The notes under the pieces: generated by a model | Told to the model about the DNA's origin: nothing | The model's input: only the letters and a program-made list of their open reading frames with translations | Database searches by the model: none | DNA from: Candidatus Omnitrophota bacterium | Lineage (GTDB): Bacteria; Omnitrophota; Gorgyraeia; 2-02-FULL-51-18 | Assembly (NCBI GenBank): GCA_016206825.1 | Contig: JACQQY010000003.1 | Coordinates: 1 to 35,551, forward strand | Direction: 5' to 3' | DNA length: 35,551 bases | Shown: positions 16,536 to 23,826 of the stretch, piece after piece | Position numbering within the stretch: the first letter of the stretch is position 1 | Layout: each line of letters starts with the position of its first letter | Program-made: the position numbers and the translations under genes

Positions 16536-18704
16536 TTAGAACAAAACGCTCAACGTTTCACGGGAATCGGCCTCTTGACTCTGCGCGGCAGGGATTTTGC
16601 TCAGGTCATCCAGGAAAGAAAGCGTTGCGTCCAAAACTTCCTGAACGGTGATTTTTTTCATGCAAATAAGTCCCACCGGACAGCTCCGCAAATAACAAGG
16701 GCTGCAGGGAATCTCCTTCCATAACACCCGGCACCGGGAAGGAGGCACCAGATGCCTTCTGGGATCCGTGGGTCCAAAGAGGGCCACCAACGGCCGATCG
16801 GCGCTCGCGGCAATGTGCATCGGAGCAGAATCGGAGCTCACAAAAACCTTGCAGCGTTTGACAAGAGCGACGAGCTCCGTAACGGAAGTTTTACCCACCG
16901 CGTCAATGGGTTTGTTCCGGGTCATTCGTAAAAGCTCATCGGCAAGAGACCGGTCTTCCGTTGAGCCGGTGATGACGACCCGGATGTTTCGTTTCGCCAG
17001 CTCATCGCACAGTTTGGCAAAGTTTTCGACAGGCCATTGCTTGGTTGGCCATCGCGCCGAAGAACCGGGATTGAGTCCAACAAGCGTTTGGCTGGGCGCC
17101 ACCCATTGAGACTCAAGGAATCCCCCCACCTTTTGATCCTCGATTTTATCCGACCAAAGCTCCAGACGCTTATCCCCGACTTCGATCCCCAAAAGACGCA
17201 GAACCTGAAACTGGTGATCAAGCGGAGAAAGAAGGGAAACCGCTTCTTTCGTGCGGCGGTTAAGGAGAAAAGACCATTTTCCGTTGGCATGCCCCGCGCG
17301 GGTCCTTGCGCCGCTTAAAAAGGCCAATAAGTGGCTTGTACGGTTATTTTGCAAATCAACGACGATGTCAAAATTCTCTTTGGCTAAAAGCCGGGCCAAC
17401 TTCACGAAGCGTTCAAGACGTTTTTGGCGAGGGGCGTCTTCATAGACAAAGATATCGTCGACGTACGGTGAATTTCTAAGCAAGCGGCGGGATTTTCTGC
17501 CCACCAAAACGGAAATCCGCGCATCGGGAAAATGGCAGCGCAGGGCCCGGATGGAGGGAACGCTTAAAATCACGTCCCCCAAGGCGCTGAGCTTAATGAT
17601 TAAAATTTTTTTCCGAGTTACGGCTTCTTCGTAAACCTCGAGAGTTTTCCCGCACATTCGTTCAAGGCCGAACTCCTTCTCGACTTTATCGCGTAAAGCC
17701 CAAGCCAAACGGTTTGCCAGCGCCGGATCCTTGAGAATTCTCAAAACGGCGTCCGCCAAAAGGCGGGGATCATCGGGCACGAGAAGCCCTGTTTTTTCAT
17801 CCTCAAGAATATCCACAAAACCGCCTATCCGAGTCGCGACCACCGGCGTGCCGCACGCGCCCGCTTCAATCACGACCCGTCCAAAGGCTTCTTCGCCCAC
17901 CGAAGGAGCTGCCAGCACCGACAGCCGGGACAAGGCTTGAGGGATATCATAACGTGTTCCCAAAAACTCGACGAACGGCGTAAGCCCCAAACGCTTGACC
18001 AGCATCAAAAGTTCTTCTTTGTACTGGGGTTTAGGAGCATCTCCGATGATATGGATTTTAACGTTGGGGAAAACGCGGGTGACACGGGCCATCGCTTTTA
18101 AAAACAAGGGATGACCTTTGATGGGCGTCAATCTTCCGATGATTCCGATGATCGCTTGGCCCGAGCGCAAAGGCCGCTGTTCAGCGCGATCTTTTTCGGC
18201 CCTCTTCCATTGAAATTCTTTGGGATCCACGCCGCGGGGAATAAACCGGATTCGTTCGTAAGGAACTCCGAAATCATCCCGCATGCGTTTGCCGATGACA
18301 TGGCTTGCCACAATGACGCGCTGCCCCCACCCCATTATCCGGCTAAAAAAATGACGGCGATAAAAACCATGGCAAGTGGTCACGAACGGAACCTGTGTTT
18401 TGCGGCTTGCCCAATAGGCGATAAGGGCCGGCACGCGGCTTCTGGCATGCAAAACGTCTATCTTTTCGTTTCGGATAATCTTGGCCAGCGCTTGCGTAGA
18501 CTGCCAGATGGTCCATGGAGATTTTCGATGAACGGGCAATGGATAGTGGACTACCCCGCTTGAAACCAATTCTTCCGCCAAAGGCCCTCCGGCCGATACG
18601 ACGACCGAGTGGTGGCCTTTCTCCCGTAAGAACTTTGCCAGATCCACCGTTCCCCGCTCGACCCCTCCCAGCCTAAGCTCAGGCAAAATCTGAAGGACCC
18701 TCAC
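16536..18704 (-). CDS. Fused glycosyltransferase GT4 + heptosyltransferase GT9
   Basis: GT4: MRVLQILPELRLGGVERGTVDLA...VGEEAFGRVVIEAGACGTPVVATRIGG. GT9: KKILIIKLSALGDVILSVPSIRAL...VSSDSAPMHIAASADRPLVALFGPTDPRRH. Boundary near 17620. Confidence 0.88.
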   Translation of the reverse strand: MRVLQILPELRLGGVERGTVDLAKFLREKGHHSVVVSAGGPLAEELVSSGVVHYPLPVHRKSPWTIWQSTQALAKIIRNEKIDVLHARSRVPALIAYWASRKTQVPFVTTCHGFYRRHFFSRIMGWGQRVIVASHVIGKRMRDDFGVPYERIRFIPRGVDPKEFQWKRAEKDRAEQRPLRSGQAIIGIIGRLTPIKGHPLFLKAMARVTRVFPNVKIHIIGDAPKPQYKEELLMLVKRLGLTPFVEFLGTRYDIPQALSRLSVLAAPSVGEEAFGRVVIEAGACGTPVVATRIGGFVDILEDEKTGLLVPDDPRLLADAVLRILKDPALANRLAWALRDKVEKEFGLERMCGKTLEVYEEAVTRKKILIIKLSALGDVILSVPSIRALRCHFPDARISVLVGRKSRRLLRNSPYVDDIFVYEDAPRQKRLERFVKLARLLAKENFDIVVDLQNNRTSHLLAFLSGARTRAGHANGKWSFLLNRRTKEAVSLLSPLDHQFQVLRLLGIEVGDKRLELWSDKIEDQKVGGFLESQWVAPSQTLVGLNPGSSARWPTKQWPVENFAKLCDELAKRNIRVVITGSTEDRSLADELLRMTRNKPIDAVGKTSVTELVALVKRCKVFVSSDSAPMHIAASADRPLVALFGPTDPRRHLVPPSRCRVLWKEIPCSPCYLRSCPVGLICMKKITVQEVLDATLSFLDDLSKIPAAQSQEADSRETLSVLF

Positions 18705-18705
18705 G

Positions 18706-20679
18706 TTACAACACCCTTTCCGCCGCGCGCTTTAAAATTTCCCGATCGTGGCCGGCCATTCCCCCGTCTCCAACCGGTTTGTGCGCTCCATTGACGGCAT
18801 TTCGAAGCGTCTCATCGAAATTGTCGGGCGTGACCCAAACAACAGCCCGGTCTTCGGTCATGCGATTCAAAAACCGCCGGTATTTTGGCTTCATTTTATG
18901 GCTTGTCGGCGTGAAGACGAAAACAGGTTTCCCCGAGGCGATCGCTTCCGAAACCATGGACAGGGATTCCCCCGACACGATGAGGATATCCGATAAACCC
19001 AAAATGGCCGGCACGGCGCCGGGAAGATTCTTTTCGTTGGCAATCACCAAAAAGGGACAATAAGCCTTCCCCTGAAAAGTCTGTTTTAAAAGCTCTTCCG
19101 CCCATACGGGCGTTCTCCGTGAAGAAGTCACCAGAAAAAACGTCTCGGCGTGCCGGGCGGAATGAATCCATTTTTTGACCCACTCGCCAAAAATCGTTTT
19201 GTTCCACTGCGTCTTTCTGGTCTCGCCTCCGATCAGGAGCCCTATTTTTCTTGAATGAGAAGAAAGGGCCATTCGGCTGGACCATCGGCAGGCCTGTTCC
19301 TGAATTTCCTTTTGATCCACGAACGATAAGGCGCCCCGGGTCACAAAAACATTTTTCTTTTGCCGCATCCGATCATGCCAAGGCACGACGACGGCCTCAA
19401 ACCGCCCGCAGGAAAGGCTTCCAGGTTTCATCAAAACGATCGATTTGGCGGCGTTTTCTTCCTTCGCGTACAGGTGGGCCGCCAAAAGGGAAGAGCCGCA
19501 GGATAGGACGACGTCGGCATAAGCCGCTGCAAGCTCTCGAAAAGAAGCTTCCTCCAAAACGCTTTTAAGCACTTGCTCCTTGAAAGGAACATGGCCTCTC
19601 GTCATCCAAAAAAGGCTTCTCATCAAAAACTTTCCCGCCTTTGTTTTGAATCGAATCGGAACGATCTTTAGATGAGTGTGATGCTTTTCGAAACCCTGTG
19701 AGCACCGCAGTTCCTCAAGGGCCCGAAAAGCCGCGAGCGACTGATGGAGGTGGCCGTTTTTGCCGTCGCTCAAAATGAGAACAAATCGATCCGGCGTGGA
19801 TTTCCAGCGCCGGTGGGCCCAAAGCCATTGGTCGGGGAACCGCCGTATCTTCGATTCGAGAACCGCGGCAAACTCCCGCAGGAGTCCCTCCTCCGCCTTC
19901 TCCGGCTGGGAATCCTCCGAAACGAAAAGAGGCGCTTCCACTTCCACGCGATGAGAAATCTTACCGGTGCGAACGATAAAAACCGGAAACACGGGGCATC
20001 CCACGCGGCGGGCGAAGGCCGCTGCTCCGCTTGGGGTTGATGAAAGCCTGCCAAAGAAAGGGACAAAAATTCCTTTCTTGCCTCCATCCTGGTCGTTCAA
20101 AATACCCACTACCTTGCCGTCCCGCAAGGCCCTGAGAATTTCCCGGACGTTCATCCCCTTTCGAATCAAAACGCTTCCTTTGGAGGCGCGCAGGGAATTC
20201 AAAAATTGATCCGACAAAGGATGTTTTTGCGGCCGGGCGAGGGCAGCCATCGGGTGCCCCAACATGCCGCTGAAGATATTCAAAAGCTCCCAACTGCCGA
20301 AATGGGCCGTCAGGAAAATAAGCCCCCCCCTTTTGCCCAGGAAGGGTTGAAACCGCTCAAGCCCCGCAAATTCAACGTGCCTGGCAAGGTAGCCTTGGTC
20401 GAATTCCGGCGCACGAAGAAGCTCTACGGCGGATAGGGCTAAATTTTGAAAAGAACGACGGGCAATTCGTTTGATCTCCGCCGTTGTCTTTTCGCCGGCA
20501 AAAGCGGCTCTTAAATTCCTAATGGCGATGATGCGGCGTTTCGAAAGAAAGTACGCAGCATTCCCCAGACATCGTGCCAGAAAAAGCGAAAAAGAAAGCG
20601 GAGAAAAACGGACAAACAGCCGCAATCCTTTGGCGACGCTAAGGATTAAGACATCTTCGAAGAAGGTTTTCCTCATCAT
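18706..20679 (-). CDS. Lipid A acyltransferase (LpxL/HtrB type) fused to an ELM1-family domain
   Basis: N-terminal RRIIAIRNLRAAFAGEKTTAEIKRIARRSFQNLA, FLTAHFGSWELL, VGILNDQDGGKKGIFVPFFGR, PDQWLWAHRRWK. C-terminal ILSDGKNGHLHQSLAAFRAL, LLIGGETRKTQWN, LVTSSRRTP, SDILIVSGESLSMVSEAIASGKPVFVF. Boundary near 19800. Confidence 0.85.
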   Translation of the reverse strand: MMRKTFFEDVLILSVAKGLRLFVRFSPLSFSLFLARCLGNAAYFLSKRRIIAIRNLRAAFAGEKTTAEIKRIARRSFQNLALSAVELLRAPEFDQGYLARHVEFAGLERFQPFLGKRGGLIFLTAHFGSWELLNIFSGMLGHPMAALARPQKHPLSDQFLNSLRASKGSVLIRKGMNVREILRALRDGKVVGILNDQDGGKKGIFVPFFGRLSSTPSGAAAFARRVGCPVFPVFIVRTGKISHRVEVEAPLFVSEDSQPEKAEEGLLREFAAVLESKIRRFPDQWLWAHRRWKSTPDRFVLILSDGKNGHLHQSLAAFRALEELRCSQGFEKHHTHLKIVPIRFKTKAGKFLMRSLFWMTRGHVPFKEQVLKSVLEEASFRELAAAYADVVLSCGSSLLAAHLYAKEENAAKSIVLMKPGSLSCGRFEAVVVPWHDRMRQKKNVFVTRGALSFVDQKEIQEQACRWSSRMALSSHSRKIGLLIGGETRKTQWNKTIFGEWVKKWIHSARHAETFFLVTSSRRTPVWAEELLKQTFQGKAYCPFLVIANEKNLPGAVPAILGLSDILIVSGESLSMVSEAIASGKPVFVFTPTSHKMKPKYRRFLNRMTEDRAVVWVTPDNFDETLRNAVNGAHKPVGDGGMAGHDREILKRAAERVL

Positions 20680-21622
20680 CGATCGTCACTTCCACCCGTA
20701 AGACCAAAAACCGGAAGTCCGGATTTTGCTTTAAGACGTCCTTTTGCTCCAAAAGGGGTTTCAACCGATAAACATCTTTTTGGGTGGTAACGACGCATCC
20801 AACGCCGATTTTCCGGCAACGGTTGATAAAATGGGCGATTTCCCCGGCGGTATAAGCATGATGGTCGTTAAAACGAGCGGCGAAGACGATCTTTGCCCCC
20901 AAATGTTCGACCGTTTTTTCAAAGGAAAACGGATCTTCGATCCCCGAAATGACCGCCAGCTCTTTTCCCGCTATTCGGACGAAAGGAACGCTTTCATTCC
21001 GGATCAAATCTTTCAGATCCACCGCCTTGTAAAAGGCTTCGTAAATCGGCGCATGGGGCTTGATCGAAAGAAGCTTTTGCCGGATCCAATGAAGATTTTT
21101 GGAGCCGAGGTTGCTCTTCGTCAAAATAAAAGCATGGGCGCGGGACAAGTGCTCGAGGGGTTCCCGCAGCGTCCCAAGCGGAATCAACCCCCCCGGCCCA
21201 AAAGGAAGGGTCGCATTGATCGCAACAATATCCAAATCCCGGTGAAGACGCAGGTGCTGAAAACCGTCATCCAAGAGGAGAATCTCCGAACCAAAGGAAC
21301 GAACCGCGAGGGCGGCGGCTTTTGCCCGATCGCGGTGGACTACCACCGGAACTCCGGGCAAGCTTTCTCTAAGCTCTTGAATCTCGTCATGACCGTAACC
21401 GCGCGTCAGCACCGCCACTTTCTTCCCGGTGTCCATTAAATCCCGCGCCAGCCGGATCACGAGAGGCGTTTTTCCCGTTCCTCCCCACGTAATATTGCCG
21501 ATACTGATGACCCGCGCAGGAATCCTTTTGACCCGGGAAGGAAATTTCCAATAACTCATCCACCACAACCAAATGAATCCCTGATAAATCGAAGCTAACG
21601 ATTTTGCTAGGACCTTTTTCAT
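20639..21622 (-). CDS. lpxK: Tetraacyldisaccharide 4'-kinase
   Basis: VISIGNITWGGTGKTPLVIRLARDL; VLTRGYG; LLDDGFQHLRLHRDLDIVAINATLPFGPGGLIPLGTLREP. Confidence 0.92.
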   Translation of the reverse strand: MKKVLAKSLASIYQGFIWLWWMSYWKFPSRVKRIPARVISIGNITWGGTGKTPLVIRLARDLMDTGKKVAVLTRGYGHDEIQELRESLPGVPVVVHRDRAKAAALAVRSFGSEILLLDDGFQHLRLHRDLDIVAINATLPFGPGGLIPLGTLREPLEHLSRAHAFILTKSNLGSKNLHWIRQKLLSIKPHAPIYEAFYKAVDLKDLIRNESVPFVRIAGKELAVISGIEDPFSFEKTVEHLGAKIVFAARFNDHHAYTAGEIAHFINRCRKIGVGCVVTTQKDVYRLKPLLEQKDVLKQNPDFRFLVLRVEVTIDDEENLLRRCLNP

Positions 21623-22923
21623 TTTTCATAACCTCCCGTCTGGGATCTCAAAACCGCCAAGATCCTTTCCGCATTTCTCTGGGCCGCTCCTCGATGCCCG
21701 GCCATTAGGTCTTTCGCGGCCCTCCCCAACCGCCGTCGTTCCGTTTCATCTCCAAGAAGCGCTTCCAGCTCTTTTTCCAATTCCTCCGCATTCGAGACTT
21801 GACGCGCTCCTTTTGCGTTTTTAAAGGTCTCCGCCATTTCCTGAAAATTTTCCATAAACGGACCGAACACAATGGGTTTTTCGAAGAAAGCCGGCTCCGC
21901 CAAGTTGTGCCCCCCCTTCGGCACGAGACTGCCTCCTACAAATACGAGATCCGCCGCTTGATACAAAAGAGCAAGAACCCCCATGACGTTTAAAACAAAA
22001 ACCTCGCCTCTTAGAGACTCCTTCTCCATTTCTTCTTGCATGATCTCTTGAACCGCCAGTCCCTTTTTCTCCGCGATGGCCTTTACCTCTTGAACCCTTC
22101 GCAAATGTCTTGGAGCCAAAAGAAGCCGTAACCGAGGATGGCGTCTTTTTAGAGATTGGTAAACGTCCAGAAGAGCCTTTTCTTCTCCCTCATGCGTGCT
22201 TCCGGCGATCCAAAGCAAATGATCCCGGCTCTTGAGCTCCCCCTGAAAACTCCGCAGCCAAGCCTCTTCCGTAAGAGACGGTTTCCAGTCAAACTTCATG
22301 TTCCCCGTAACCTGAACCGCCTCTTCTCGTGCGCCGAGATCGATAAAACGCCGTTTGGCTTCCTCATCTTGCGCATAGATTCCCGTTATCCGGCGAAGAA
22401 GCGGTCGAAAGAAAAAACGGAACCGGCAATACCTCCAAATGGCTCGATCGGAAATCCGGCCGTTCACGATAAACAAAGGGATCCGGTTCTCCGAAAGCTC
22501 CCAGATCAAGTTCGGCCAGAGCTCCGTTTCTACAATCACGACCGCCTTCGGTTTGACGGTTTTCAGAAAAAGCCGGACGGAGGGTCCAAAATCCAGAGGA
22601 AAGTAGAGCGCCCGATCCTGCGGATGAAGGCGCTTCTCGGCCACCTCCTTTCCGGCCGCCGTCGTTGCGGTAAACACAAAGCGGACTCCATCCCCCAGCT
22701 TTTCCCTCAAGCGCTCGGCTAGTTTCAAAGCCTGGGTCGTCTCTCCCACCGATACCCCATGAAGCCATACGATGGTGCCCGGATACTCACGGCTCTCTTT
22801 CGGAAGCATTCCCAGGCGGGATAAAAAACCATCTTTGTGTTTGCCCTTCTTTAAAAAAAACGGCAGATAGGCAAGAAAACCTATTAGAAATAAAATATCG
22901 TAACTCCATTTCACGAATGACAA
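21619..22923 (-). CDS. waaA: Kdo transferase (3-deoxy-D-manno-octulosonic acid transferase)
   Basis: IVWLHGVSVGETTQALKL; VVIVETELWPNLIWE; IAGSTHEGEEKALLDVY; FVGGSLVPKGGHNLAEPAFFEKPIVFGPFM. Confidence 0.93.
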   Translation of the reverse strand: MSFVKWSYDILFLIGFLAYLPFFLKKGKHKDGFLSRLGMLPKESREYPGTIVWLHGVSVGETTQALKLAERLREKLGDGVRFVFTATTAAGKEVAEKRLHPQDRALYFPLDFGPSVRLFLKTVKPKAVVIVETELWPNLIWELSENRIPLFIVNGRISDRAIWRYCRFRFFFRPLLRRITGIYAQDEEAKRRFIDLGAREEAVQVTGNMKFDWKPSLTEEAWLRSFQGELKSRDHLLWIAGSTHEGEEKALLDVYQSLKRRHPRLRLLLAPRHLRRVQEVKAIAEKKGLAVQEIMQEEMEKESLRGEVFVLNVMGVLALLYQAADLVFVGGSLVPKGGHNLAEPAFFEKPIVFGPFMENFQEMAETFKNAKGARQVSNAEELEKELEALLGDETERRRLGRAAKDLMAGHRGAAQRNAERILAVLRSQTGGYEK

Positions 22924-22941
22924 TCGAAACCTCCGTTTTTT

Positions 22942-23826
22942 TTACCCGGCCCTCGGATGCGCTTTTTGATAGGCCTCTTTCAACCTTTCCACCGACACAT
23001 GGGTGTAAATTTGAGTCGTGGAAAGGTTCTCGTGCCCCAGGAGTTCTTGGACCGAACGCAGATCGGCGCCGTGGTTCAGAAGGTGAGTCGCAAAGGAATG
23101 TCTCAATGTGTGAGGAGACACTTTCTCTCTGCGGCACGTCTTCTGAATATATTTCTCAAGAATGCGTCTCACACTGCGGGCCGTCAAACGAGAGCCGCTC
23201 TTATGAGACGAATGATTCAAGAACAAAGCCTTTTGGCTCTTCCCCGCAAACTCATGACGAACCTCCAAGTACCGCCGGATGCTCCGCAAAGCCCTGTCGC
23301 CGATGGGACACAGCCTTTCCTTGGAACCTTTTCCCCAAACACGGCAGACTCCTCCGATAAAGTCAACGTGGTCTATCTCCAATCCGATGAGTTCGGATAC
23401 GCGCATCCCCGCGGAATACAAGGTTTCCAAAATGGCTTTATCCCGTTTTCCCGCCGGGTCACCGTCCGGCGATTCCAAAAGCTCATGCACCTCCCTTTCG
23501 TCCAGCACGATCGGAAGTCTCTTTTCAAGTTTTGGGCTTCGCAGCAAAGCAACGGGATTCGTGTCCAGCCAGCCTTCCCGATTCAAAAACTTGAAGTATG
23601 TCCGCAGTGCCGCCATCCGCCTGGCTATGGTTTTCTTTGCGAAGCCCTTTTCCTTTAGAAAGGCGAGGTACTTTCTCAAGGTAAAGATATCCACGCTCGG
23701 GAGAGACCTGTCCCCCAAAAAACGGCTGAATTCCTTCAGATCGTTGGAATAAGCCGAAAGCGTATGCGAAGAATAATTTTTCTCCGCTTTAAGATACGTC
23801 AGAAACTTGTCAACAGAAGGATCCAT
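22942..23826 (-). CDS. xerC: XerC/XerD-type tyrosine recombinase
   Basis: ETLYSAGMRVSELIGLEIDHVD; GKGSKERLCPIG; SPHTLRHSFATHLLNHGADLRSVQELLGHENLSTTQIYTHVS. XerC vs XerD not resolved. Confidence 0.88.
   Translation of the reverse strand: MDPSVDKFLTYLKAEKNYSSHTLSAYSNDLKEFSRFLGDRSLPSVDIFTLRKYLAFLKEKGFAKKTIARRMAALRTYFKFLNREGWLDTNPVALLRSPKLEKRLPIVLDEREVHELLESPDGDPAGKRDKAILETLYSAGMRVSELIGLEIDHVDFIGGVCRVWGKGSKERLCPIGDRALRSIRRYLEVRHEFAGKSQKALFLNHSSHKSGSRLTARSVRRILEKYIQKTCRREKVSPHTLRHSFATHLLNHGADLRSVQELLGHENLSTTQIYTHVSVERLKEAYQKAHPRAG

Noticed and set aside
20744-21439. 231-aa + strand ORF
   Set aside because: Antisense to lpxK; low-information shadow ORF.
22942-23826. Tyrosine recombinase as an integrase marking a mobile island
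   Set aside because: Sequence and dprA-topA context match a housekeeping XerC/XerD; no att sites, transposases or phage genes are seen.
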